Shown in pieces: positions 50,610 through 59,695 of a stretch of DNA of 64,000 nt. Position numbers and translations under genes: made by a program. The notes below the pieces were generated by a model. That model had not been told where the DNA came from and made no database searches. It was given only the letters and a program-made list of their open reading frames with translations. The first letter of the stretch is position 1. Every line of letters starts with the position of its first letter. The DNA is from CAYSQW01 sp964433135 (lineage in GTDB: Bacteria; Acidobacteriota; Aminicenantia; Aminicenantales; Aminicenantaceae). The stretch covers positions 62,001 to 126,000 of the forward strand of contig CAYSQW010000003.1 in assembly GCA_964433135.1 (NCBI GenBank), written 5' to 3'.

Positions 50610-51392
50610 TCAGGGAACCAGACGGTCGTACCGCTGAGCCAGATCCCGGAACTGGTCGTCGGAGATCAGATACCCGGAGATAGGAAGGCTGACTTTGGAG
50701 CGGTCGGGATCGTTGGATTGGATCAGGATGCGCTCCTGAAATATCCCGGTTTTTCCGGAAGCCGGAAATTTGATGATGACGGCGGCTTCCCGTCGGGGAG
50801 CGATCGTGAGGCCGGATGAAACTCGTTTGGAATCCAGGTAGAACCGTGCGTTTTTATGCTCGAGGGTGACAGCTAGATCCGCTTCCCCCCGGTTGCGGAT
50901 GATGATCCGGCCTTCATGCGGATGGGAGTTCAGCAGAAGTCCCAGGTCCAAATCTTTCCGGTTCATCTTGAGCTGCGGGCTGGGGGGAACTTCAATTTCC
51001 GCCGAGATGGTAAGAAAAAGCTCAGGTGCGCGGGGGTCGTTGGTCTCGAGGATGATATATTTTTCGATCGAGCCCTTATAGCCGCGCGTGCTGAGGTGGA
51101 CCATGATTTCCCCGTTTTCTCCGGGAGCCAGGGTTCGCTTGGAAAGCATGGCGGCGGCGCAGCCGCAGGATGTCGTCAGGTTTTCGATGATAAGCGGCGC
51201 ATCTCCCGTATTCTCGAAGGGAAATCGGTGCATCAGGACCTTTCTCTCCTTGGTTTTACCAAAATCCCATGTCATTTCCTTAAAACGGATCTTCGGTCCC
51301 GTTCCGGTCGATATGCCGACGGCACATATCAGGATGACAAGGATTCCGCAGGCGCCGCGGAAGAATGAGGTGCGAATATGTTTACCGTTCAT
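50610..51392 (-). CDS. DUF1573 domain-containing exported protein
   Basis: 260 residues from the ATG at 51392; an upstream TTG at 51404 is possible. An N-terminal hydrophobic segment (about 7-27) acts as signal or anchor. The DUF1573 signature is the FGKTKERKVLMHRFPFENTG to TTSCGCA stretch, with two cysteines in TSCGC. A second Ig-like beta-sandwich unit follows (LGLLLNSHPHEGRIIIRNRG). This fold resembles ASH/MSP-type domains. Function is unknown; such proteins are usually in the envelope. No ribosome binding site is obvious. Confidence 0.87.
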   Translation of the reverse strand: MNGKHIRTSFFRGACGILVILICAVGISTGTGPKIRFKEMTWDFGKTKERKVLMHRFPFENTGDAPLIIENLTTSCGCAAAMLSKRTLAPGENGEIMVHLSTRGYKGSIEKYIILETNDPRAPELFLTISAEIEVPPSPQLKMNRKDLDLGLLLNSHPHEGRIIIRNRGEADLAVTLEHKNARFYLDSKRVSSGLTIAPRREAAVIIKFPASGKTGIFQERILIQSNDPDRSKVSLPISGYLISDDQFRDLAQRYDRLVP

Positions 51393-51554
51393 GATATCGA
51401 TCAAAAATCCATATTAACATTTTTTTAAAAGCCAAGGCAACGAAAGACAAACTTGATGGGCTCGGGTCGATTTCATGCGAAACGAAGGCGGTGTCGTCGT
51501 TGCGGGAGGTGCGTTTTTATTTGAACCGGCCGATCTCCCCGTTTGAAATAAGGT

Positions 51555-51914
51555 TCATTTATTGAAAATCCCTATGGTTTCGTCCTTGATCAATATCACA
51601 AAAGAGTATACGGCCAGAGCGGTTCCGAGGGGGAAATTCAAGATGCTGAGGAAGGACAGGATCAGAGTCAGGATGCGTGCCCATTCCCTGCGTTTAAGCA
51701 GTCCGATACCGGCGATGATCTTCGGAATGGAAAAAGTCCACATCAGAAGTCCGGCTCCTATGGCCGCCGTTCTCAGGATAAACGGGGCTTCGGTGCTTAA
51801 GTCCGGAATGAACGAAACGCCGAACAGAAGACCGCATAGGAGGAATCCGCCCAGGAAACCCAAACCTCCCAGGACGATCCACAGTACTCCGATAACGCCG
51901 ACATGTTTTTCCAT
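51555..51914 (-). CDS. Small integral membrane protein of unknown function
   Basis: 119 residues with about three to four membrane helices (approximately 5-30, 45-70, 80-105) and conserved glycines in GGLGFLGGFLLCGLLFG. A short polar loop LKRREWARI lies between the last two helices. It follows the YbjQ-family gene by 10 nt on the same strand and probably shares its transcript. I do not recognise a named family. Confidence 0.72.
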   Translation of the reverse strand: MEKHVGVIGVLWIVLGGLGFLGGFLLCGLLFGVSFIPDLSTEAPFILRTAAIGAGLLMWTFSIPKIIAGIGLLKRREWARILTLILSFLSILNFPLGTALAVYSFVILIKDETIGIFNK

Positions 51915-51924
51915 GATATCCCGC

Positions 51925-52257
51925 CTAAATGTCCCGGGTGACCACCGCGGTGCCGTTGGCGCTGACCATCAGCATCCCGCCGCCTTGTCCGACCTGGAGG
52001 GTTTCGTAATCGAGATCCACGCCGATGACGGCATCGGCGCCGAGGGCTTGCGTCTGTTCCGTCATCTCTTTGACGGCGATCGCTTTGGCTTGTTGGAGCT
52101 CACGTTCGTAAGCCGCCGACCGGCCGCCCACGATATCGCGGATGCCGGCAAAGAAATCCTTGAAGATATTGGCCCCGAGGATGGCATCCCCACTGACCAG
52201 GCCCAGATACTTGGTGATTCTTTTCCCCTCGATAGTTGGGGTCGTTATGATAAGCAT
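51925..52257 (-). CDS. YbjQ family (UPF0145) protein
   Basis: 110 residues, the usual length. Family landmarks are TTPTIEGKRITKYLGLVSGDAILG at the N-terminus (start of TTPTIEG) and the central EMTEQTQALGADAVIGVDLDYE. YbjQ proteins form a pentameric barrel with an assumed heavy-metal-binding role but no proven activity. An AAAGGAGG ribosome binding site lies 4 nt before the ATG at 52257, and a perfect TATAAT box is about 15 nt further upstream without a clear -35. Confidence 0.93.
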   Translation of the reverse strand: MLIITTPTIEGKRITKYLGLVSGDAILGANIFKDFFAGIRDIVGGRSAAYERELQQAKAIAVKEMTEQTQALGADAVIGVDLDYETLQVGQGGGMLMVSANGTAVVTRDI

Positions 52258-52493
52258 GCGTCCTCCTTTATTCTCTATTATACGACAAGCGGATGAAACC
52301 GTTCAGCTGAATCTTTTTTGTCGAGACGTTTTTTCCACGGCTGATCGTGCCTTCATCGCCAGGCCTCCTGAAAAATGCCCGGCTTGACTTTATTTTAAGT
52401 GCTGTAAAATCCTATAATAAGGAAGAGAATGGGACCATGGGATTCGTGAATGGATACCATCCTGAACAAGGAAATATCGGAAGGAGGGATGAC

Positions 52494-52865
52494 ATGGAAC
52501 ATCGCGGTGCCAGGGCAGGCTGGATCTTGGGAGGTGTGGGAGCCCTTGTTTGGATTCCGGTGTTAGCGGGCGTGCTGTTGGCAAAAGGGAATACCATAGG
52601 GGGTGTTCTCGGGTTAGGGCTGTTTGTGATCGGGATTTTGTACCTGCTCGTCTTTGCCCCCTGGCGGCATGGGAGCATGCCCTTCCGTCGCTTATATTTG
52701 GGTTTGGTTCTGATCATACTGGTCGCGGCCGTGGTGCTGTTGGCTTTCTGGGAGGGCGGGCGCTATCTGGATATGAGGAAAGCCTTTTATCTGGTTTATT
52801 TCTTGCCGCTGCTGATTCCGGTATTTACCTTCGGTAAAAAAACTTGGAAGGATCTCCACGGCTGA
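52494..52865 (+). CDS. Small integral membrane protein of unknown function
   Basis: 123 residues from the ATG at 52494, which has a strong GGAAGGAGGG ribosome binding site; in-frame upstream ATGs at 52347 and 52437 have none. About four membrane helices: 10-30, 34-53, 62-85 and 95-112, the last two separated by an EGGRYLDMRK loop. A single TATAAT occurs at about 52413-52418 upstream. No recognised family. Confidence 0.68.
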   Translation: MEHRGARAGWILGGVGALVWIPVLAGVLLAKGNTIGGVLGLGLFVIGILYLLVFAPWRHGSMPFRRLYLGLVLIILVAAVVLLAFWEGGRYLDMRKAFYLVYFLPLLIPVFTFGKKTWKDLHG

Positions 52866-52985
52866 TCCCGTAACCATTGGAAGGAGAATCCGCCGCTTGT
52901 ACTGCGGGGATATTCTCCCGCAGCAAGATCCTGACGGTCAATACCCGGCCGGGCTTGTTTGATTTGAGCGGAAAGGAGGGATTTG

Positions 52986-53672
52986 ATGCAGGAACACGAA
53001 ATAAAGATTCCCACCGGAGAAGACGCGAGGGTTTCAGGAGTGGTTCACGTGCCGGACGGATATTTACCCCGTTCGGGGACCGGTGTGATTCTGGCCCATG
53101 GAGCCGGCAATGATATGCGCACTCCCATGTTGAGGGCTCTTTCGGAAGAGCTGTGCGGCGCCGGCATCCTGACTCTCCGTTTCAATTTTCCCTATAAGGA
53201 GAAAGGACGGAAAGCCCCGGATCGGATGCCGGTGCTAATAAATACATGGGAAGCCGCCGGCCTTTTCTTGAAGAATCATCGAGATTGGGAGCCGCGGCGG
53301 ATCGCCGCCGCCGGAAAATCGATGGGGGGAAGGGCGGCATCCATGGCGGCCGCGGAACGAAAACTTTTTGCTGATAGCCTGATTTTCTTCGGCTATCCCC
53401 TGCATCCTCCCGGACGGAAGGACAAGCTGCGTGACGCGCATCTCTATCGGATCGGAATTCCGATGCTGTTTTTTGCCGGGACAAGAGATCCCCTCTGTGA
53501 CTTGAGCCTTCTGCGCCCCGTATTGGATGGATTGCGCGCCCCACATGATCTGGAGGTGATATCGGGAGGGGATCATTCTTTCCGCATGCTCAAATCCTCC
53601 GGCTTAACCTCCCGTGAGGTGTGGGAGCGGCTGGCGCTTCGAACCATATCCTGGCTGGAAGAAAAAGGATAA
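52986..53672 (+). CDS. Alpha/beta hydrolase (Tex30/KANL3-like family)
   Basis: 228 residues. The ATG at 52986 follows AAGGAGGG. It is a small alpha/beta-hydrolase. The catalytic serine sits in the elbow GKSMGGRAA, the acidic residue in FAGTRDPLC and the histidine in SGGDHSFRM. The N-terminal ILAHGAGNDM holds the oxyanion-hole loop and LRFNFPYKEKGRK is typical of the Tex30/dienelactone-hydrolase-like group. Substrate is unknown. Confidence 0.9.
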   Translation: MQEHEIKIPTGEDARVSGVVHVPDGYLPRSGTGVILAHGAGNDMRTPMLRALSEELCGAGILTLRFNFPYKEKGRKAPDRMPVLINTWEAAGLFLKNHRDWEPRRIAAAGKSMGGRAASMAAAERKLFADSLIFFGYPLHPPGRKDKLRDAHLYRIGIPMLFFAGTRDPLCDLSLLRPVLDGLRAPHDLEVISGGDHSFRMLKSSGLTSREVWERLALRTISWLEEKG

Positions 53673-53707
53673 CGCCCGCTGATCCTGAGGGGAAGGGAAG
53701 CTGGTTC

Positions 53708-54079
53708 CTAAAAAATACAAAGCAGACTGAATAGGGTCAGCAGAAAAAGACCGGCGAACATACCAACGAATGCCGGCTGTCGTCTTTGCGCGAAATAGCC
53801 GGAGCTGACCACCAGGGTATAAAGCAGCATACCCAGTGCCAGCAGAAGTATGTCTTTTCCCCAGGACGTATTCGCGATCAGGGCCGTTCCGCCCAGAATC
53901 AAAACAACGGCCGTTATCAGTTCCGCCGCCAGATGAAATTTGATGCGCATGGGCTCGGTATCAAGTTCAGGAATTTGATCTCTTAAATAGAACATGATCC
54001 ACTGCCCTATCATGCCGATGCCGACACAGATGGAAAAGATGGAAGGGAAAACCTTTTCAAATCCACTGAGTTCATCCAT
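53708..54079 (-). CDS. Small integral membrane protein of unknown function
   Basis: 123 residues from the ATG at 54079; a longer start at 54103 would lie inside the -35/-10 region. About four helices: 10-30, 45-70, 75-95 and 100-120. No ribosome binding site precedes the ATG, but a TACAAT -10 box ends 9 nt upstream, so the mRNA is probably leaderless. No recognised family. Confidence 0.68.
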   Translation of the reverse strand: MDELSGFEKVFPSIFSICVGIGMIGQWIMFYLRDQIPELDTEPMRIKFHLAAELITAVVLILGGTALIANTSWGKDILLLALGMLLYTLVVSSGYFAQRRQPAFVGMFAGLFLLTLFSLLCIF

Positions 54080-54088
54080 GAGAAATCG

Positions 54089-54116
54089 ATTGTAACAGAT
54101 CAATTCAAAACTTCAA
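54089..54116 (-). promoter_or_regulatory. Promoter giving a predicted leaderless mRNA
   Basis: Minus-strand TTGAAG (54111-54116), 16 nt, TACAAT (54089-54094), ending 9 nt before the ATG at 54079. Confidence 0.5.
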
Positions 54117-54458
54117 GTGAGGGGGTGAATCTACCGGCATGGATCTGAAGCGCATCTTGAGACGATCGACTCGTTCCCACATTACCGGAATGCCGGAAGC
54201 GACAAGGATGGCCGTTTCATCGGAATATGCGACGTGATTTTGCACGAAGCCTGTTCCCGGTTCCCGTACCGGCGAAAATCAGATTTGGCCGATAAAAAAA
54301 GTTGACAAATCCGACAAATATTATAAAGATAAATAATGTTTATGGATAATGACCGCCGCGATCCTATCGAGAGTCCGGGGCTTTCGATTGCCGAAGGGTT
54401 TGAAACGCGGTGCATGCTTCGATGCGATGAATCCCCATTTAGGTGAAAGAGGTCTGAT
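54104..54458. other. Intergenic region with a structured leader of the ferredoxin/AOR operon
   Basis: No gene is seen in this 355-nt divergent gap. A TTGACA lies at 54302-54307 with AT-rich sequence after it but no well-spaced -10. Between it and the ATG at 54459, ATCGAGAG (54366-54373) pairs with CTTTCGAT (54381-54388, one G-U) inside CCGCG (54356-54360)/CGCGG (54406-54410). Confidence 0.45.
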
Positions 54459-55133
54459 ATGAAAAAACATTCTATTGACCGGCGTGATTTTCTCAAATCC
54501 GGGGCGGTTTCTCTTGCGGGATTGTCCTGCCTGCCGCTTTTCAGAGCTCTCGATTCTTATGCTGAAGCTTCCGGGAGCATTCCGATCCTGATGAACGCCA
54601 AGGGCGTTTTGCTGGCGGATCCTTCCCGCTGCACCGGGTGCGGCCGATGCGAGTTGGCCTGTACGGAATTTAATCTGGGGAAAGCGCATCCGTTGGTGGC
54701 CAGCATAAAGATCCGGCGGAATCTCAATTTCGGACCGAACGGAGCATGGGCTGGGCAGTGGCTGAACATGGGAAAGGCGGATCAGGGGCGCATCTTTCAG
54801 GAAACCTGCAAGCAATGCGCTCATCCTGTTCCCTGCGCATTGGCCTGTCCGGAGGATGCCATCAGACCGGATGCCGCAACCGGCGCCCGGATCGTGGATG
54901 AGAAGAAATGCACCGGATGCGGCATCTGTGTTTCTGCATGTCCGTGGGAAATGCCCACGATCGATCCTGAAACCGGAAAAGCCGTGAAATGCGATCTGTG
55001 CGGCGGGGAACCTGAGTGCGTGGCAGCCTGTCCGACCCGCGCGCTGCACTATATAAAATGGCGTGACCTCTCGCGGGAAAGCGTCCGGCGCAGTGCGGGG
55101 ATTCAGAGCAACTGTTTGGAATGCCACAAATGA
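54459..55133 (+). CDS. Tat-exported 4Fe-4S ferredoxin partner of the aldehyde oxidoreductase (YdhY-like)
   Basis: 224 residues. The N-terminus is a twin-arginine signal (DRRDFLKSGAVSLAGLSC), so the folded protein may be exported. It carries four cysteine clusters: CTGCGRCELAC, CKQCAHPVPCALACP, CTGCGICVSACP and CDLCGGEPECVAACP, enough for four 4Fe-4S centres, as in DMSO-reductase-type electron-transfer subunits. It stands 33 nt before an AOR-family gene, matching the YdhY-YdhV pairing of E. coli. It probably passes electrons to or from the tungsten enzyme. AGAGG precedes the ATG. Confidence 0.9.
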   Translation: MKKHSIDRRDFLKSGAVSLAGLSCLPLFRALDSYAEASGSIPILMNAKGVLLADPSRCTGCGRCELACTEFNLGKAHPLVASIKIRRNLNFGPNGAWAGQWLNMGKADQGRIFQETCKQCAHPVPCALACPEDAIRPDAATGARIVDEKKCTGCGICVSACPWEMPTIDPETGKAVKCDLCGGEPECVAACPTRALHYIKWRDLSRESVRRSAGIQSNCLECHK

Positions 55134-55166
55134 GTTTAATGGATTCGTATGGACACCGGAGGGGAG

Positions 55167-57254
55167 ATGAGTGAATTGGGAGGTTGGAGCGGAAAGGTGC
55201 TTCGCGTCGATTTGAATACGGGAAAGATCTGGGATGAAGGCACCCTGGAGAAGTATCGGCCCTATCTGGGTGGGACCGGGATCGGATACAAAGTCCTATG
55301 GGATGAAGTTCCCAACGGCGTACGCGCTTGGGATCCTGAGAACCGAATCGTTTTCGCCTGCGGACCCCTGGCGGGAACCAGTGCCTTGTGCTCGGGCCGT
55401 ACGGCCGTCACATCGCTGTGGCCTCCCCATAAGGATGAGTGGGTCGCCTCGGGCCACATGGGGGGGTATTTCGCATCGGAAATGAAATATGCGGGCTGGG
55501 ATGCGATCATAATCCAGGGGCGCTCCGAGAAGCCTGTTTGGCTGTATGTCAATAACGGAAACGTCCAGATCAGAAATGCGGAGCGGTTGTGGGGTTCAGG
55601 AACCTATCGAACACATGCGGAGATCTGCGATGAGATGGGCGCCGCCGCTCAAGTGGCGGCAATCGGCCCGGCGGGCGAGAACCTGGTGAGGATGTCCTGT
55701 GTCATCACCGGGAATTCACATTCGGCCGGCGGCATGGGCAGCGTGATGGGGAGCAAAAATCTTAAGGCGATCGGGATTATCGGCAGCCGTTCCGTGAAGA
55801 TCGAGGCCGATCCCGGGGAGTGGAAGAAACTGATCGATTACGCCCTTTCGCTCGCCGGCGCCAATAACCAGTGGGTGGTTCCGAGCACTCCCCAGCCCTG
55901 GTCGGAATGGCACAATCCGCGCAGCCGCTGGACCGCGGATCCTCGCAGGTACTGGGGCGCCGCGGATCCGCCGATATCGACCGGAACCTGCCATCCGAAT
56001 GACCGTAACAGCATCGGATACCGCACCTTGAAATCCATTTATGATTTCGGTGAAGTCGCGCAGGATTATACCGTGCGGATGGATGGTTGTCACGCATGTC
56101 CGATCCGATGTTTTCCGGTGATGCGCGTTCCTTCGGCTGCGAGATATGGGGCCCCGGCGGAGGCCAGCAACACCTGTGGAGGGTGGTGGGCGGGGACCCG
56201 GCTAATGCGCCACCGTTTCAACACATATGCCTATCTGGAATCCGCGGTCGTGGGGAAATTCTTTGCGGACGATTTAGGCTTGTGGAACAACTACAATCTG
56301 ATGCCGGGGACCTTCCAATTTGCTTACGATCATGGGATTCTCAAAGCGGCCCTGAGTCCGGAGGAATATAAGCGGATTCCCTGGAAACTGTATGAATCCA
56401 AAAACCCCGAATTCATTAAGGATTTCTGCCGGCGGATTGCATTCAAGATCGGGGAATTCGGCAAGGCCATGGGGGAAGGAACGGATTATGCTTTGCAGAA
56501 ATGGAAATTTCCTCGCGAATATTACCTTGACGGACAAGGAGTCAGATACTTCAAGCACGGACACACGCGCCATCATGAATGGTCGGGGGCTCAGGTGGGA
56601 CTGCTGATCAACATGCAGTACAACCGTGATCCGCAATGTCACTCCCACTCCAATTTTTTGTCCAGCGGCCTGCCGCTGGAGCTTCTCAAGGAGATCGCCG
56701 CGGAGCGCTTCGGCTCCCCGGATGCGGTGGATGCCAATGCGGATTTCACCCGAATGAATGCGGGCAAGGCTCGTTTCGCTAAATTTTCCCTGCTTCGGAA
56801 AGAACTCCACGACAGTCTCCCGCTCTGCAATTGGATGTTTCCCTGGCTGGTTTCACCGCTCAAGGAGCGCGGTTACAGGGGCGACAGCGGACTGGAGGCG
56901 AAATTCTATTCCGCCGTTACCGGGGATCAAAAAAATGAAGAGCAGCTCGATCTCGATGCCGAAAGGATATTCAACCTTCACCGCTGCCTGACCATGCGGC
57001 AGATGAAAACCCGCAATATGAGGGAAGCTCATGATCTGCTTCCCCCGTGGGTTTTCAACGATCCCAACGGCAAAAAGCCCTATACTCCGGGAGCCCGGGC
57101 GGTTGAAAAGGATGACATGGAAACAGCCCGGGATATGTTTTATGCTGAATGCGGCTGGGACGAACAAAACGGAGCTCCGACAAAAAAAACGCTGCAGAGG
57201 CTGGGACTGGATGAGGTGGCTTCTGATTTGAAAAAAGCGGGCTTGGGAGACTGA
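55167..57254 (+). CDS. Aldehyde ferredoxin oxidoreductase family protein (YdhV-like)
   Basis: 695 residues from the ATG at 55167, with GGAGG just upstream; an ATG at 55149 lacks this. It is a tungsto- or molybdopterin enzyme that oxidises aldehydes to acids, or in relatives reduces other compounds. The N-terminal domain begins GWSGKVLRVDLNTG, typical of AOR. The 4Fe-4S cysteines are Cys308, Cys311 and Cys315 (CHACPIRC) plus Cys554 (LCNWMF). Pterin-binding is suggested by GSVMGSKNLKAIGI. Length and the neighbouring ferredoxin match E. coli YdhV, whose substrate is unknown, better than the ~605-residue archaeal AOR. No Tat signal is on this subunit. Confidence 0.92.
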   Translation: MSELGGWSGKVLRVDLNTGKIWDEGTLEKYRPYLGGTGIGYKVLWDEVPNGVRAWDPENRIVFACGPLAGTSALCSGRTAVTSLWPPHKDEWVASGHMGGYFASEMKYAGWDAIIIQGRSEKPVWLYVNNGNVQIRNAERLWGSGTYRTHAEICDEMGAAAQVAAIGPAGENLVRMSCVITGNSHSAGGMGSVMGSKNLKAIGIIGSRSVKIEADPGEWKKLIDYALSLAGANNQWVVPSTPQPWSEWHNPRSRWTADPRRYWGAADPPISTGTCHPNDRNSIGYRTLKSIYDFGEVAQDYTVRMDGCHACPIRCFPVMRVPSAARYGAPAEASNTCGGWWAGTRLMRHRFNTYAYLESAVVGKFFADDLGLWNNYNLMPGTFQFAYDHGILKAALSPEEYKRIPWKLYESKNPEFIKDFCRRIAFKIGEFGKAMGEGTDYALQKWKFPREYYLDGQGVRYFKHGHTRHHEWSGAQVGLLINMQYNRDPQCHSHSNFLSSGLPLELLKEIAAERFGSPDAVDANADFTRMNAGKARFAKFSLLRKELHDSLPLCNWMFPWLVSPLKERGYRGDSGLEAKFYSAVTGDQKNEEQLDLDAERIFNLHRCLTMRQMKTRNMREAHDLLPPWVFNDPNGKKPYTPGARAVEKDDMETARDMFYAECGWDEQNGAPTKKTLQRLGLDEVASDLKKAGLGD

Positions 57255-57344
57255 AACCGCCTGGACGGCGATCCCGAATCCACCCGCTTAGAGGTGTCAA
57301 CATTTTGAGGAGAAAGAATCAAGCGGCCAGGCGGAAATAGTGCG

Positions 57345-59555
57345 TTACGCTTTGATCAGATCGCGAAGCAGGTGTCGGCATACTTTAGGAGACTCAAGGA
57401 AAAAACGGGCCTGGGTCATGCCGTAACCGATCTTGATGCTGTAAGCCGACGACGGCAGTACTTTAAAAATATCTTCATCCGTCCAGTCATCTCCCAAAGC
57501 GAGGATGAAATCCCAATCCCGCTCATCCAGGTAAGTTTTAGCGGCTTCTCCCTTGTTGATACCTCCGATACGGACTTCGATCACTTTCTTTCCCCGCATG
57601 AGCTGCAGTTCGGTATTCGACAGGAATTCGTTGAGATTGTCGAATAATTCACAGGAACGCATTTCGCCCAATTCCGGATCGGCTTTTCGGAAATGCCATG
57701 CCAGGCCGAATTCCTTCTCTTCGACGAAAGATCCGGGAACCCTGGCTTCATAGTCTTTCAGAATCGGTCTGATCTGTTGTTTCCAATCCGTGGAAACGTT
57801 TTTGTGTGGAATCCACTGCGTATTCGACTGTGCGCGCATCCAAGCGCCGTGTTCGGCCACCAGCGAACAGGGGACATCCCCCATCCATTTTTCCAGGGAC
57901 TGCCGGTCGCGACCGCTGACGATCACCAGGTTGTTCTTCGGATTCGACGCCAGATTGATCAAGAGCTCCTTGAGTTCTTTGTCGGGCTTGGCTTCCTGCG
58001 GGGTTCTGGCGAATGATATCAGGGTTCCGTCATAGTCGAAAAGCAGCAGGCGTTTGTGCGCTTTGGAATATTGAGCCAACAATTTGTCTTTCAATTCCGC
58101 GTTCAGTTTTATGTGCGCGTGCAAGGATTGGAGACGCTTGGCCTCGGTGATCCCGCCGAGGTAGCTGTTGATCCAGTATGTGAGGTCGTACTCGATGATT
58201 CTCTGGCGCATGGTTCGCATGCGCTGAGCCTGCTCTTCTTCGGGCATGGAGACGGCATTCTGGAGCGCTTCCAAAAGCTCTCTCCGATTGAAGACGTTGA
58301 CCACCAGCGCTTCGCTGAGTTCGAGAGCGGAGCCGGCGGTTCCGCTCAGAATCAGGACGCCCCGATTGTCGGTATGGGTGGCGACATACTCCTTGGCCAC
58401 GAGGTTCATCCCGTCACGGATCGGGGTGACCCAGGCGACATCGGCTACGAGATAAAGGGAAAGCAGTTTTTCGAAAGACAGCGAGCGGTACATATAGGAA
58501 ACCGGGGTCCAGTCCGGAGTACCAAAAAGACCGTTGATCTGTCCCACCAAACCATCGATTTCCTTTTTGAGCCGGATATAGTCTTTAACCCGCGTGCGAG
58601 AGGGAACGCAGAGCATCATATATATGATCTTGTCATGCCATTCGGGGTGTTGGGTAAGAAAAGCCTTAAACGCTTCCAGGCGCTGTGGAATACCCTTGGA
58701 GTAATCCAGCCGATCGACGGAGAGGATGATCTTGCGCTCATCCGCCCGCACGGTACGCTGGTATTTCATCACATCCTTTCGGGTTTCTTCCCGTTGCATC
58801 AGGTTCTTGATCTGCCCGACATCGATTCCCATAGGGTAGTTGTCCACCTTGACGATACGGTCCTCGACGTTGACTGTGCCGAGTTCATGTTCGTAACCAA
58901 GGAGACGCAAAGCACTACTGAGAAAGTGGCGGGCGTATTCGTAAACATGAAATCCCACCAGATCGGCCCCCAGCACTCCTTTAAGGATGTCCTCCCTCCA
59001 GGGGAGGATGCGAAATATTTCGAAGGATGGAAAGGGGATGTGCAGGAAAAAACCGATCCGGGAGTTTTGGAGGTTGTCGCGAATAAGCTTGGGCAGCAGC
59101 ATCAAATGGTAATCGTGGACCCAGAGAACGTCATCCGGATCGGAAACTTTCAGCACCCGTTGGAGAAACTTCTGATTGACCTGGTTGTACATGTTCCATT
59201 CCGTTTCTTCGAATGTGCAGAGGGAAGAAAAATAATGAAACAAAGGCCATAAGGTTCGATTGGAAAAACCGAGGTAGTATTTCTCGATCTCTCTTTGACT
59301 CAGGAAAACCGGATAGCAGTTATGTTCGGCGATAAGGGTGGCCTCGATCTGTTTTTCCTCGTCTTTGGTGCGGGGCTTGTATCCCGGCCAGCCGATAAAA
59401 ACGACTTCGCTTTCTTCCGAGAGCGTTCGGAGTCCGGTCGCCAGTCCACCTGGACTTGGAAGGATCGCTATCTCCCCTTTTTTTCGGATAATGGAAACAG
59501 GAAGACGATTGGCGATAACGATAATCCTGTTTTTTCTTGAACCCTTTGAGCGCAT
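57345..59555 (-). CDS. Bifunctional trehalose-6-phosphate synthase/phosphatase (OtsA-OtsB fusion)
   Basis: 736 residues. The N-terminal GT20 domain (about 10-475) makes trehalose-6-phosphate from UDP-glucose and glucose-6-phosphate. Landmarks: IIVIANRLPVS, LWVHDYHLMLLP, LSVDRLDYSKGIPQRL and RDGMNLVAKEYVA. The C-terminal HAD phosphatase (about 495-736) has FDYDGTLISF (nucleophile Asp and its partner), VIVSGRDRQ, GINKGEAAK and LGDDWTDEDIF. Together they form free trehalose. It lies on the minus strand convergent with the AOR gene and before treT, sharing the same sugar product. Confidence 0.96.
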   Translation of the reverse strand: MRSKGSRKNRIIVIANRLPVSIIRKKGEIAILPSPGGLATGLRTLSEESEVVFIGWPGYKPRTKDEEKQIEATLIAEHNCYPVFLSQREIEKYYLGFSNRTLWPLFHYFSSLCTFEETEWNMYNQVNQKFLQRVLKVSDPDDVLWVHDYHLMLLPKLIRDNLQNSRIGFFLHIPFPSFEIFRILPWREDILKGVLGADLVGFHVYEYARHFLSSALRLLGYEHELGTVNVEDRIVKVDNYPMGIDVGQIKNLMQREETRKDVMKYQRTVRADERKIILSVDRLDYSKGIPQRLEAFKAFLTQHPEWHDKIIYMMLCVPSRTRVKDYIRLKKEIDGLVGQINGLFGTPDWTPVSYMYRSLSFEKLLSLYLVADVAWVTPIRDGMNLVAKEYVATHTDNRGVLILSGTAGSALELSEALVVNVFNRRELLEALQNAVSMPEEEQAQRMRTMRQRIIEYDLTYWINSYLGGITEAKRLQSLHAHIKLNAELKDKLLAQYSKAHKRLLLFDYDGTLISFARTPQEAKPDKELKELLINLASNPKNNLVIVSGRDRQSLEKWMGDVPCSLVAEHGAWMRAQSNTQWIPHKNVSTDWKQQIRPILKDYEARVPGSFVEEKEFGLAWHFRKADPELGEMRSCELFDNLNEFLSNTELQLMRGKKVIEVRIGGINKGEAAKTYLDERDWDFILALGDDWTDEDIFKVLPSSAYSIKIGYGMTQARFFLESPKVCRHLLRDLIKA

Positions 59556-59570
59556 AAGAACCTACCACTT

Positions 59571-59599
59571 ATTCTACCGCGTCAAAGGAGGAATAGCAA
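59571..59599 (-). promoter_or_regulatory. Promoter of the OtsA-OtsB gene
   Basis: Minus-strand TTGCTA (59594-59599), 17 nt, TAGAAT (59571-59576), 15 nt before the ATG. Confidence 0.55.
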
Positions 59600-59695
59600 A
59601 TGACTTCCGATCGCGGTGATTTCCCGCGGCCGCGATTACGGGTAGGATCCCTTTTTCCTGGATCCGTTGGGTGAAACCGCCAGACCGAGGAGGAT

